From Afipia sp. (lineage in GTDB: Bacteria > Pseudomonadota > Alphaproteobacteria > Rhizobiales > Xanthobacteraceae): DNA of 64,000 nt. Position 1 is the stretch's first letter. Each line of letters starts with the position of its first letter. Made by a program: the position numbers and the translations under genes. Under the pieces are notes generated by a model. That model had not been told where the DNA came from. It saw only the letters and a program-made list of their open reading frames with translations, and did not search any database. The stretch spans positions 248,001 through 312,000 of the forward strand of contig JANINQ010000003.1 of assembly GCA_024508675.1 (NCBI GenBank), written 5' to 3'. Below, one piece after another: positions 17,269 to 26,514 of the stretch.

Positions 17269-19095
17269 ATGTGCGGAATTGTCGGAATTCTTGGACGTGG
17301 GCCGGTTGCGGAGCAGCTGGTCGATTCCCTCAAGCGGCTTGAATATCGCGGATACGACTCCGCGGGTGTGGCGACGCTGGAAGGCATCCAGCTCGATCGC
17401 CGCCGCGCGAAGGGCAAGCTGAAAAATCTCGAAGCCGTGCTGAAGACCTCGCCGCTCGAGGGGCACATTGGCATCGGTCACACCCGCTGGGCGACACACG
17501 GCAAGCCGACCGAAAACAACGCGCATCCGCACGCGACCGATAACGTTGCGGTGGTCCATAACGGCATCATCGAAAATTTCCGCGAACTGCGCGCCAGGCT
17601 CGAAGCAGAGGGCGCGACGTTTTCCAGCGAGACCGACACCGAGGTCGTCGCGCATCTCGTCAATTCGTATCTTGCCAAGGGGCTGTCACCGGCTGAGGCC
17701 GTGAAGGCCACGCTGCCGCAACTGCATGGCGCTTTCGCGCTCGCCTTCATCTTCAAGGGCGAACAGAACCTGATGATCGGCGCGCGCAAGGGTTCGCCGC
17801 TTGCGGTCGGATACGGCGAAGGCGAGATGTATCTCGGCTCCGACGCCATCGCGCTCGGGCCGTTCACCGATACCATCAGCTATCTCGATGACGGCGACTG
17901 GGTCGTGCTCTCGCGCAACGAAGCGACCGTCTACGACGACAAGAACGCTGTCGTGGAGCGTGAGATCGTCCGGCACAACACCGCGACCTCGCTGGTGGAC
18001 AAGGCCAACTATCGCCACTTCATGGCGAAGGAAATCCACGAGCAGCCCGAAGTCGTCGGTCATACGCTGGCGCATTATGTCGACATGGCCACCGAAAAGG
18101 TCGCGATGCCGGTCAAGCTGCCGTTCGATTTCAAGGACATCCAGCGCGTTTCGATCACCGCCTGCGGCACGGCGAGCTATGCGGGCTTTGTCGCGAAATA
18201 CTGGTTCGAACGTCTTGCGCGCCTCCCGGTCGAACTCGATGTCGCGTCGGAATTCCGTTATCGCGAAGCGCCGCTGCGCAAGGGCGATCTGGCGATCTTC
18301 ATTTCGCAGTCCGGCGAGACCGCCGACACGCTGGCGGCGCTGCGCTATGCCAAGTCGCAGGGCCTGCACACCATCTCTATCGTCAACGTGCCGACCTCGA
18401 CCATCGCGCGCGAAAGCGAAACCGCGCTGCCGACGCTGGCCGGTCCTGAAATCGGCGTTGCCTCGACCAAGGCGTTCACCTGCCAGCTCGCGGCGCTGGC
18501 CGCGCTGTCGATTGCGGCGGGCAGGGCGCGCGGCGAACTATCCGACACCGACGAGACCAAGCTGGTTCACGCGCTGATCGAAGTGCCGCGCCTGATGACG
18601 CAGGCACTGGCGCTCGAACCGCAGATCGAGAAGCTGGCGCGCGACATCGCCAAGAGCCAGGACGTGCTTTATCTCGGCCGCGGAACCAACTACCCGCTGG
18701 CGCTGGAAGGTGCGCTCAAGCTCAAGGAAATCTCGTATATCCATGCTGAAGGCTATGCTGCCGGCGAACTCAAGCATGGCCCTATCGCGCTGATCGACGA
18801 GAAAATGCCGGTGGTGGTGATCGCGCCTTATGACCGCGTCTTCGAAAAGACCGTCTCGAACATGCAGGAGGTCGCGGCGCGCGGCGGACGGATCATCCTG
18901 ATGACCGATGCGCAGGGTGCCAGGGATGCGACCGTGGAGTCGCTGGTGACGATCATTCTGCCGGACATGCCGGCCACGGTGACGCCGCTGGTTTATGCCA
19001 TTCCGGTGCAGATGCTGGCCTATCACACCGCCGTGGTGATGGGCACCGACGTCGACCAGCCCCGGAACCTCGCCAAGTCCGTGACCGTCGAGTAA
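17269..19095 (+). CDS. glmS: Glutamine--fructose-6-phosphate aminotransferase (isomerizing)
   Basis: A 608-residue GlmS. The N-terminal glutaminase begins MCGIVGILG with the catalytic Cys exposed after Met removal, then GHTRWATHG and HNGIIENF; the C-terminal half has two SIS sugar-isomerase domains (TACGTASYAG, ISQSGETADT, GRGTNYPLALEGALKLKEISY in part, ending NLAKSVTVE). It makes glucosamine-6-phosphate, the entry point to the pathway glmU finishes. The start must be 17269 because the Cys has to be residue 2. GGAG lies 14 bases upstream. The 131-base leader contains an inverted repeat and a perfect palindrome (separate entry). No glmS ribozyme is recognised. Confidence 0.98.
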   Translation: MCGIVGILGRGPVAEQLVDSLKRLEYRGYDSAGVATLEGIQLDRRRAKGKLKNLEAVLKTSPLEGHIGIGHTRWATHGKPTENNAHPHATDNVAVVHNGIIENFRELRARLEAEGATFSSETDTEVVAHLVNSYLAKGLSPAEAVKATLPQLHGAFALAFIFKGEQNLMIGARKGSPLAVGYGEGEMYLGSDAIALGPFTDTISYLDDGDWVVLSRNEATVYDDKNAVVEREIVRHNTATSLVDKANYRHFMAKEIHEQPEVVGHTLAHYVDMATEKVAMPVKLPFDFKDIQRVSITACGTASYAGFVAKYWFERLARLPVELDVASEFRYREAPLRKGDLAIFISQSGETADTLAALRYAKSQGLHTISIVNVPTSTIARESETALPTLAGPEIGVASTKAFTCQLAALAALSIAAGRARGELSDTDETKLVHALIEVPRLMTQALALEPQIEKLARDIAKSQDVLYLGRGTNYPLALEGALKLKEISYIHAEGYAAGELKHGPIALIDEKMPVVVIAPYDRVFEKTVSNMQEVAARGGRIILMTDAQGARDATVESLVTIILPDMPATVTPLVYAIPVQMLAYHTAVVMGTDVDQPRNLAKSVTVE

Positions 19096-19219
19096 CGCAA
19101 CTGGACAGACAATCGGTCGCAAGGCAGGGCGGTTGCACCCGGAAAAGTCTGATACAGTGCTGTCGCAATGATTTGCCATGGTGTTCCACCATTCCGGATG
19201 AAGATGGCTCGGCTCTGCG

Positions 19220-19996
19220 ATGAATGAGACTTCGCCCAACATGCTCCCGGGAGGCCTGCCGCCCGTACCGCCGCCGGATGCGCCGCGCGGCGCGATGGCG
19301 CGCCTGCGCAACTACTTCCTGACCGGCCTGATCATTGCCGGACCGATCGCGATCACGATCTATCTGATCTGGTGGTTCGTGACCTGGGTGGACGGAATCG
19401 TGCGGCCGTTCGTGCCGCTCGCATACCGTCCGGAGACGTACCTGCCGTTCGGCTTGCCGGGCTACGGTCTGATTGTCGCGTTCTTCGCGCTGACCTTCCT
19501 CGGCTTTCTCGCCGCCAATCTGATCGGCCGAACGCTCGTCGAGTTCGGCGAGGGATTGCTCGGCCGCATGCCGGTGGTGCGCGCGATCTATCGCGGCCTG
19601 AAGCAGGTGTTCGAGACGCTGTTCTCGGCCAATGGCTCCAGCTTCCGCAAGGTCGGTCTGGTGGAGTTTCCGTCTCCGGGCATGTGGTCAATCGTGCTGA
19701 TCTCACAGCCGCCAAGCACGGAGATCGCAACCAAGCTTCCGCAGGGCGACGAGTTCATCTCGGTCTTTCTGCCGTGTGCGCCGAACCCGACCACCGGCTT
19801 TTTCTTCTACGTTCCGAAGTCGAAGCTGATCGAAGTCGACATGAGCACGGATGCGGCCGCGACCCTGATCATGTCGGCGGGCGTGGTGCAGCCGGGCAGC
19901 GACGCGCAGAAGAAGGTCAACGCGTTGGCCGAGATGGCCAATGCCGCGCGCGTGGCGACGGCGTCGCAGACGCCGGACCCGGCGAAGGTGGACTAA
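19220..19996 (+). CDS. DUF502 family inner-membrane protein
   Basis: A 258-residue protein of the DUF502 family: a Pro-rich N-terminal tail, two membrane helices (about residues 33-53 and 78-100), the family-typical GRMPVVRAIYRGLKQVFETL segment, a soluble domain with GFFFYVPKSKLIEVDMS, and a C-terminal helix. Function of the family is not established; plant members (LCV/COV) affect development and bacterial ones are envelope proteins. The 3' end overlaps the convergent recG stop by three bases. Upstream 124 bases separate it from glmS, so it may have its own promoter. Confidence 0.88.
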   Translation: MNETSPNMLPGGLPPVPPPDAPRGAMARLRNYFLTGLIIAGPIAITIYLIWWFVTWVDGIVRPFVPLAYRPETYLPFGLPGYGLIVAFFALTFLGFLAANLIGRTLVEFGEGLLGRMPVVRAIYRGLKQVFETLFSANGSSFRKVGLVEFPSPGMWSIVLISQPPSTEIATKLPQGDEFISVFLPCAPNPTTGFFFYVPKSKLIEVDMSTDAAATLIMSAGVVQPGSDAQKKVNALAEMANAARVATASQTPDPAKVD

Positions 19997-22104
19997 CCCG
20001 CGCCGATCAACGGCAAGGCTTCATCCCGTTCATAGAGATAAAGCAGGCAGCGCAGCGCCTCGCCGCGCTCGCCCTTCAGCTTCGGGTTGTCCTGCATGAT
20101 CCGCACCGCCTCGTCGCGGGCCTGCGCGATCAGTTGCGCGTGGACCTCGGGCCGCGCGATGCGATAGCCGGGCAGGCCGCTCTGGCGGGTGCCGAGCACT
20201 TCGCCTTCACCGCGCAGGCGTAGATCCTCTTCCGCAATCCTGAATCCATCGGTCGTTTCGCGGATCACCTTCAGCCGCGCCGTGGACATTTCTGAAAGCG
20301 GCTCGTGATAGAGCAGCATGCAGGTCGAGGCTTCCGAGCCGCGGCCGATACGCCCGCGCAACTGATGGAGCTGCGCAAGGCCGAAGCGCTCGGCATTCTC
20401 GATCACCATGATGGTGGCCTGCGGGACATCGACGCCGACCTCCACAACGGTGGTCGCGACCAGGAGCTGGATTTCACCGGCGGCGAATTGCGCCATCACG
20501 CGATCCTTCTCCGCGCCCTTCATCTGCCCGTGAACGAGGCCGACGCGATCACCGAAGCGCTTTTGCAGCGTCTCGAAGCGTTTGGTGGCATTGGTGAGAT
20601 GCGCGTGATCCTCGGATTCGGTTTCCTCCACCAGCGGACAGATCCAGTAGGCGCGCTTGCCTGACTCGAGGGCGCGTTCCAATCCGTCCACGATCTCCTT
20701 GATGCGGCTCTTTGGAACGGCGCGTGTGTCGATCGGCTGTCGGCCTGCAGGCTTTTCGCGCAGTTCCGAAATGTCCATGTCGCCGAAATAGGTGAGGACC
20801 AGCGTGCGCGGGATAGGCGTGGCGCTGAGCACCAGCACATCCACCGCGTCGCCTTTCTCGGTGAGCGCGAGGCGTTCCCTCACGCCGAAGCGATGCTGCT
20901 CATCGACAATGGCCAGCGCCAGATCCTTGAAGATCACATCGTCCTGGATCAGCGCGTGGGTGCCGACCAGCAGGTCGATCTCGCCGTTCGCCAGACCCGC
21001 AATGATTTCGCGGCGCTCCTTGCCTTTCTCGCGGCCGGTGAGAATGGCGACATTCATGCCGGCGCGTTCGGCCAGCGGCGCGATGGTCTTGATATGCTGG
21101 CGCGCGAGAATTTCCGTCGGCGCCATCAGCGCGGATTGCTTGCCGGTTTCAGCAACGGCAGCGGCAGCCAGCAGCGCCACAACCGTCTTGCCCGAGCCGA
21201 CGTCGCCCTGCAGAAGCCGCAGCATCCGCACCGGCTCGTTGAGGTCGCTGGCGATGGCCTTGGCGGCTTCCTGCTGTGAATTTGTCAGCGCGTAGGGAAG
21301 CGCGTCGATGATCTTGTGGCGCAAGTGCCCGTCGCCAGCGTTGCGGACGCCGGCGGGACGACGCAACTGTGCGCGCACCAGCGCCAGCGCGAGCTGGCCT
21401 GCGAGCAGTTCATCGAAGGCCAGCCGCGACCAGAACGGATTTTGCGGCAGGATATCGGTCAGTTCCCGCGGCTCGTGCACCCGATGCAGCGCTTCGCTGA
21501 TCGGCGGAAACGAACAGCGCCGCAGCACTTCGGGGCTGATCCATTCCGGCAGGTCGGGGAGCTTCTGCAGCGCCTGCGCCATGGCGCGGCGGATCGAACC
21601 GATGGCAAGGCCTTCGGTGAGCGGATAGACCGTATCGATCTGCGGCAGCTTGGCGAGACCGGCTTCGTCCACCACGCGGTCGGGGTGCACGATCTGCAGC
21701 GTGCCGTCGAACATCTGCGCGGTGCCGGAGACGTAGCGCTTCTCACCCTTCGGCAGCAGCTTCTCGATGTAATCCGGCTTGGCGCGGAAGTAGGTCAGCA
21801 CCACATCGCCGGTCTCGTCGCTGGCATAGACCAGATGCGGAGCGCGGGAGCGGCCCGGCGGCGCGGGGCGGTGCCGGTCGATGGTGACTTCCAGCGTCAC
21901 CACGGTTCCGGGAACGGCATCGCGGATGGTCGGCCGCGTGCGGCGGTCGATCACATTGGTCGGCAGGTGCAGCAGCAGATCGACCAGCCGCGGCGTCTCG
22001 CTGCGGTCCAGCAGGTAGCGAAACAGCTTGTCCTGCTTCGGCCCGACGCCTGTGAGGCTGGTTACCGACGAGAACAACGGGTTCAGGATATCGGGACGCG
22101 GCAT
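19993..22104 (-). CDS. recG: ATP-dependent DNA helicase RecG
   Basis: About 703 residues. N-terminal wedge/OB domain opens with LTGVGPKQDKLF; helicase motifs include the Walker A GDVGSGKT, DEQHRFGVRER (motif II), LSATPIPRTL, and QLRGRIGRG (motif VI). RecG remodels stalled forks and branches Holliday junctions. ATG at 22102-22104 (MPRPDILNPLF) is chosen over a TTG four codons upstream. It is convergent with the DUF502 gene and divergent from sdhE-mfd, across a region carrying a long palindromic repeat. Note the second, related helicase mfd on the other side. Confidence 0.96.
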   Translation of the reverse strand: MPRPDILNPLFSSVTSLTGVGPKQDKLFRYLLDRSETPRLVDLLLHLPTNVIDRRTRPTIRDAVPGTVVTLEVTIDRHRPAPPGRSRAPHLVYASDETGDVVLTYFRAKPDYIEKLLPKGEKRYVSGTAQMFDGTLQIVHPDRVVDEAGLAKLPQIDTVYPLTEGLAIGSIRRAMAQALQKLPDLPEWISPEVLRRCSFPPISEALHRVHEPRELTDILPQNPFWSRLAFDELLAGQLALALVRAQLRRPAGVRNAGDGHLRHKIIDALPYALTNSQQEAAKAIASDLNEPVRMLRLLQGDVGSGKTVVALLAAAAVAETGKQSALMAPTEILARQHIKTIAPLAERAGMNVAILTGREKGKERREIIAGLANGEIDLLVGTHALIQDDVIFKDLALAIVDEQHRFGVRERLALTEKGDAVDVLVLSATPIPRTLVLTYFGDMDISELREKPAGRQPIDTRAVPKSRIKEIVDGLERALESGKRAYWICPLVEETESEDHAHLTNATKRFETLQKRFGDRVGLVHGQMKGAEKDRVMAQFAAGEIQLLVATTVVEVGVDVPQATIMVIENAERFGLAQLHQLRGRIGRGSEASTCMLLYHEPLSEMSTARLKVIRETTDGFRIAEEDLRLRGEGEVLGTRQSGLPGYRIARPEVHAQLIAQARDEAVRIMQDNPKLKGERGEALRCLLYLYERDEALPLIGAG

Positions 22105-22129
22105 CGATATATCCAAAGCTATTTCGCGT

Positions 22130-22221
22130 CGTCATGCCCGGCTTTATGCCGGGCATCCACGTCTTTTCTTGGCTTGATCTATACGAAGACGTGGATGGCC
22201 GGGACAAGCCCGGCCATGACG
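22130..22221. repeat. Palindromic intergenic repeat, family A
   Basis: Two about 36-base arms form an imperfect inverted repeat: left arm begins CGTCATGCCCGG and ends CCACGTCTT; right arm is its near-complement (AAGACGTGG ... GCCATGACG), separated by about 19 bases. Each arm itself contains a smaller hairpin (GCCCGGC/GCCGGGC). This looks like the palindromic repetitive elements common between genes in bradyrhizobia. It lies between divergent recG and sdhE. Only one copy occurs in this window. Confidence 0.8.
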
Positions 22222-22330
22222 TCAAAGCGCAACAAACGTGCGCAGTAAAATGCTGACATTGGCAATCATGATAGCTATATCAGCCTCCCCGGCAGCGTCC
22301 GGGCTTTTTGCGTTGGAAAAGGTGACGGAC

Positions 22331-22621
22331 ATGACGGGAACGACACGATCAAGCGCAGGCCTTGATGACCGGCGCAAGCGCCTGCTGTTCCGCTGCTGGC
22401 ACCGTGGCACGCGCGAGATGGACCTGATCCTCGGCGGCTTCGCCGATTCGCAGATCGGCGACCTGTCCGATCAGGAGGTGGCCGAACTGGAAAACCTGCT
22501 CGAAGTGCCCGACCCCGATCTTTATGCAGCCTTCAGCGGCGGCAAGCCGCTCGCAGCCGAACATGTGACCGGCATTTTCACGCGCATCCAGCGTTACGTC
22601 GATGAGGCCCATCGCCGATGA
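22331..22621 (+). CDS. sdhE: FAD assembly factor SdhE
   Basis: A 96-residue protein of the SdhE/YgfY/Sdh5 family, which promotes covalent flavinylation of succinate dehydrogenase SdhA. The diagnostic RG-x-x-E motif is present as RGTREMD, followed by LILGGFAD and the acidic LSDQEVAELENLLEVPD segment. AAGGTGACGG precedes the ATG at 22331; upstream in-frame starts would add a spurious hydrophobic stretch. Its TGA overlaps the mfd ATG (ATGA), so the two are translationally coupled, an arrangement seen in many alphaproteobacteria. Confidence 0.92.
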   Translation: MTGTTRSSAGLDDRRKRLLFRCWHRGTREMDLILGGFADSQIGDLSDQEVAELENLLEVPDPDLYAAFSGGKPLAAEHVTGIFTRIQRYVDEAHRR

Positions 22622-25600
22622 AGTCGCCGGCTAAATCTCCCGCGCAGGCGCTGCGCGCGGGCCACGTGCTGACGCTCGCCAATGTCGCGGACGGCGCCGA
22701 AGCGCTGGTCGTGTCGGACATGGCGCGCGCGGTCGCCGCGAAGCCGAACCCGCCCGCGATCAGTCTTGCCGTTGTCTGCCGCGACGGGCCGCGCATGGCG
22801 CAACTGGCGCGCGCGCTGGAGTTCTTCGCGCCTGATCTGCCGGTGATGCAGTTTCCCGCATGGGATTGCCAGCCTTATGACCGCGTGTCGCCCCACGGCG
22901 GTATTCTCGCGCAGCGGCTGACCACGCTGGCGAAGCTCTCGCGCCTGCAAGGCAGCGAGAAACCGCTGATCGTGTTGACCACGGTGAACGCCATCGTCCA
23001 GCGCGTGCCCGCGCGCGATGTGGTGGCGGCGCAGGCGCTGTCCGTTGCGCCGGGGCACCGGCTTGCGATGGACAACATCGCCGCATGGCTCGAGCACAAT
23101 GGCTACAACCGCACATCCACTGTGCGCGAGCCCGGCGAATACGCCGTGCGCGGCGGCATCCTCGATCTGTTTCCGGCGGGTCTCGACCAGCCGGTGAGGT
23201 TCGATTTCTTCGGCGACACGCTGGAATCGATCCGCACCTTCGATGCGGAATCGCAGCGCACACTGCACGACATGCGCGGGCTTGATCTTGTGCCGGTGTC
23301 GGAATTCCAGCTCGTCACCGAGACCATCAAGCGTTTCCGCATGGGTTACGTCGCAACCTTCGGTGCGCCAGATCGCGACGACATGTTGTACGAGGCGGTG
23401 AGCGAAGGCCGACGTCATCCCGGCATGGAGCACTGGCTTCCGCTGTTTCAGGAGCGGATGGACACGCTGTTCGATTATCTCGGTGCCGCGCCTGTGGTGA
23501 TGGAGCCGCTGGCCGAGGATGCCGCTCGCGAGCGTTTCACGCAAATCAACGACTACTACGAGGCCCGCCGCGAGGTGATGGATACCCCGAGCGGCGGCGC
23601 GATCTACAAGCCGCTGCCGCCGGACCGGCTCTATCTCACGGACGCCGAGTGGACGCAGGCCCTTGCCGACAGTTCGCTGGCGCGATTGACACCGTTCGCG
23701 CTGCCTGAAGGCGAGGGCGTGATCGACATCGACGCGCGGCAGGGCCGCGACTTCGCACCCGAGCGCGGCGACGGCAAGGTCAACGTGTTCGAGAGCGTGG
23801 TGGCGCATATCAACGGTCTGCAGAGCGCACGCAAGAAGGTCGTCGTCGCGCTGTGGAGCGAAGGTTCGCGCGACCGCATGGCTTCGATGCTCAAGGACCA
23901 CAAGCTGCTCAACACCACCAGCGTCAATTCATGGCGCGCGGTGCAGGCGACGCCGCGCAACGAGACCATGCTGGCGGTCGTCGGCCTCGAATCCGGTTTC
24001 GAGACCGATGCGATTGCGGTGATTACCGAGCAGGACATTCTCGGCGACCGTCTGGTGCGCCCGCGCAAGGCCAGCCGCAAGCTGGAAAACTTCATCTCGG
24101 AAGTCACCAGCCTTTCGACCGGCGACATTGTGGTCCATGTCGAGCACGGCATTGGCCGCTTTGTCGGATTGCAGACGCTGCAGGTCGGCGGCGCGCCGCA
24201 TGACTGTCTCGAACTGCACTATGCCAACGACACCAAGCTGTTTTTGCCGGTCGAGAACATCGAACTCCTGTCGCGCTACGGCTCCGACCAGACCAATGTT
24301 GAGTTGGACAAACTGGGCGGCGGCGGATGGCAGGCCCGCAAGGCCAAGCTCAAGAACCGCATTCGCGAGATCGCGGGCGAGCTGATCAAGATCGCGGCGG
24401 AGCGTCACATCCACGAAGCTCCGAAATTCCCGATACACCAAGGGACGTATGACGAATTCTGCGCGCGTTTCCCTTACGAGGAAACCGAGGACCAGCTCGG
24501 CGCAATCACGTCCACGCTGCACGATCTCGATGCCGGCAAGCCGATGGACCGCCTGATCTGCGGCGACGTCGGCTTCGGCAAGACGGAGGTGGCGCTGCGC
24601 GCGGCCTTTGCCGCCGCCATGGATGGCAAGCAGGTCGCGGTCGTGGTGCCGACCACGTTGTTGGCGCGGCAGCACACAAAGACCTTCACCGAGCGGTTCA
24701 AGGGCTTTCCGGTCAACGTGGCGCAGGCGTCACGCCTTGTCGCGCCCAAGCAGATGACGCAGGTCAAGAAGGACTTAGCCGAGGGCAAGATCGACATCAT
24801 CGTCGGCACCCACGCGCTGCTCGGCAAGAGTATTAAATTTAAGGACCTCGGCCTGCTGATCGTGGACGAGGAACAGCACTTCGGCGTCTCGCACAAGGAG
24901 CGCTTGAAACAGCTTCGCGCGGAAATCCATGTGCTCACGCTCTCCGCGACCCCGATCCCGCGCACGCTGCAACTGGCGTTGACGGGGGTGCGCGAACTGT
25001 CGATCATCGCGTCGCCGCCGGTGGATCGTCTCGCAGTGCGCACCTTCGTCGCGCCGCACGATCCGCTGATGATCCGCGAAGCGTTGCTGCGCGAGCGCTA
25101 TCGCGGCGGCCAGGCGTTCTACGTCGTGCCGCGCATCGAATATCTTGCCGAGGTGAAGGACTTCCTCGACAAGCACGTGCCGGAAATGAAGGTTGCGGTC
25201 GCGCATGGCCAGATGCCGCCAACCGTGATCGAGGACATCATGTCCGCGTTCTACGACGGCAAGTATGACGTGCTGCTGTCGACCACCATTGTCGAATCCG
25301 GCCTCGATATTCCGTCCGCGAACACGCTGATCGTGCATCGCGCGGACATGTTCGGTCTTGCGCAGCTTTATCAGTTGCGCGGCCGTGTCGGCCGTTCGAA
25401 GCTGCGCGCTTACGCGCTGTTCACGCTGCCGTCGACGCACAAGATCACGGCGCAGGCGGAGCGCCGCCTGAAGGTGCTGCAGTCGCTGGAAAACCTCGGC
25501 GCAGGCTTCCAGTTGGCGTCGCACGACCTCGACATTCGCGGCGCAGGCAACTTGCTCGGCGAGGAACAGTCCGGCCATATCAAGGAAGTCGGCTTCGAGC

Positions 25601-26133
25601 TTTATCAGTCCATGCTTGAGGAGGCGATCACCAGCCTCAAGGCGGGCATTTCCGAGCCTGTCGCGGACCGCTGGTCGCCGCAGATCACGCTCGGCATGCC
25701 GGTGCTTATTCCCGAAGACTACGTTCCAGATCTTTCGATCCGTCTGTCACTCTATCGCCGTCTTGCGGATCTGGACACGGACGACGAGATCGAGAATTTC
25801 GGCGCGGAGTTGCGCGACCGCTTCGGCCCGCTGCCGGATGAGGTGCGCTGGCTATTCAAGATCGCGGCGATCAAGGCCTATTGCCGCCGCGCCAACATCG
25901 AGAAGGTCGATGCCGGTCCGAAGGGCGCGGTCATAACCTTCCGCGACAACTCATTCGCGCATCCGGACAAGCTGGTGTTCTTCATCCGCAGCCACGGGCA
26001 GGCGGCAAAGGTTCGCCCGGACATGAAGGTCGTGTTCTTCCAGGAGTGGGAGACAGCGGAGGAGCGTGTCGAAGGCACAACAACGATCCTGCGCGATCTC
26101 GCCAATCTGGCAGAGGGGAAGAAAGCGGCTTGA
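22618..26133 (+). CDS. mfd: Transcription-repair coupling factor Mfd
   Basis: A 1171-residue Mfd. It displaces RNA polymerase stalled at lesions and recruits UvrA. Order: UvrB-homology module (about 1-340), RNA polymerase interacting domain (about 480-560, DIVVHVEHGIGRFVGLQ in part), RecG-like translocase with GDVGFGKTEVALRAAFAAA in part, DEEQHFG, LSATPIPRTLQLAL, and the C-terminal UvrA-masking D7 domain (about 1000-1140). It overlaps sdhE by four bases. Length and motifs are normal. Confidence 0.97.
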   Translation: MKSPAKSPAQALRAGHVLTLANVADGAEALVVSDMARAVAAKPNPPAISLAVVCRDGPRMAQLARALEFFAPDLPVMQFPAWDCQPYDRVSPHGGILAQRLTTLAKLSRLQGSEKPLIVLTTVNAIVQRVPARDVVAAQALSVAPGHRLAMDNIAAWLEHNGYNRTSTVREPGEYAVRGGILDLFPAGLDQPVRFDFFGDTLESIRTFDAESQRTLHDMRGLDLVPVSEFQLVTETIKRFRMGYVATFGAPDRDDMLYEAVSEGRRHPGMEHWLPLFQERMDTLFDYLGAAPVVMEPLAEDAARERFTQINDYYEARREVMDTPSGGAIYKPLPPDRLYLTDAEWTQALADSSLARLTPFALPEGEGVIDIDARQGRDFAPERGDGKVNVFESVVAHINGLQSARKKVVVALWSEGSRDRMASMLKDHKLLNTTSVNSWRAVQATPRNETMLAVVGLESGFETDAIAVITEQDILGDRLVRPRKASRKLENFISEVTSLSTGDIVVHVEHGIGRFVGLQTLQVGGAPHDCLELHYANDTKLFLPVENIELLSRYGSDQTNVELDKLGGGGWQARKAKLKNRIREIAGELIKIAAERHIHEAPKFPIHQGTYDEFCARFPYEETEDQLGAITSTLHDLDAGKPMDRLICGDVGFGKTEVALRAAFAAAMDGKQVAVVVPTTLLARQHTKTFTERFKGFPVNVAQASRLVAPKQMTQVKKDLAEGKIDIIVGTHALLGKSIKFKDLGLLIVDEEQHFGVSHKERLKQLRAEIHVLTLSATPIPRTLQLALTGVRELSIIASPPVDRLAVRTFVAPHDPLMIREALLRERYRGGQAFYVVPRIEYLAEVKDFLDKHVPEMKVAVAHGQMPPTVIEDIMSAFYDGKYDVLLSTTIVESGLDIPSANTLIVHRADMFGLAQLYQLRGRVGRSKLRAYALFTLPSTHKITAQAERRLKVLQSLENLGAGFQLASHDLDIRGAGNLLGEEQSGHIKEVGFELYQSMLEEAITSLKAGISEPVADRWSPQITLGMPVLIPEDYVPDLSIRLSLYRRLADLDTDDEIENFGAELRDRFGPLPDEVRWLFKIAAIKAYCRRANIEKVDAGPKGAVITFRDNSFAHPDKLVFFIRSHGQAAKVRPDMKVVFFQEWETAEERVEGTTTILRDLANLAEGKKAA

Positions 26134-26151
26134 ACCAGCGCGGGGAACTGC

Positions 26152-26421
26152 TCACGCCCACGGAATGGGATCGCCGTCACCTGTCGCCTGGAATGGACGA
26201 TTGAGGGCATTCACGACGAGCAATGTGCGGTGCACCCGATCGGTGCCCTTTTCATACGTGGCAAAACCTATGGTCTGAATTTCCCAGACCCCTCTGCCTT
26301 GTGGGCGAAGATCGAGGAAGTCGCCGCGGTTGTACGAAGCAGACAGGGACTGGGTGGGAGGAAAGAAATGGACCGGCGCTTTCGTGTCGGCCCTGTAAAC
26401 CTGAACGTCGAATGCATCCAT
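26152..26421 (-). CDS. Hypothetical protein, 89 residues
   Basis: An 89-residue protein beginning MDAFDVQVYRADT, predicted to be mostly beta strand, with aromatic and charged residues alternating (GVWEIQTIGFATYEKGTDRVHRTLLVVN). The ATG at 26419-26421 has GAGGT nine bases upstream, better than an upstream TTG. Overlapping plus-strand frames exist but lack ribosome sites and look low-complexity. No family recognised, no signal peptide. It is convergent with mfd (18-base gap). Confidence 0.55.
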   Translation of the reverse strand: MDAFDVQVYRADTKAPVHFFPPTQSLSASYNRGDFLDLRPQGRGVWEIQTIGFATYEKGTDRVHRTLLVVNALNRPFQATGDGDPIPWA

Positions 26422-26514
26422 GGCAGACCTCAAATTGTTCAACCCAATTTCCGGATTGAACAATGAGGATATGCGGTTCGCAAGATGCAACGTGCGGCTA
26501 TTGCAATTGCGGCG

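Noticed and set aside
19150..19180. Sigma-70 promoter (TTGCAC ... TACAGT) before the DUF502 gene
   Set aside because: Spacing between the hexamers is only 14 bases, too short to support.
22594..23901. 435-codon open frame on the minus strand
   Set aside because: Antisense to the start of mfd, whose frame is supported throughout.
26223..26466. Plus-strand small frames downstream of mfd
   Set aside because: Antisense to the 89-residue minus-strand gene, which has a GAGGT ribosome site; plus-strand frames have none.
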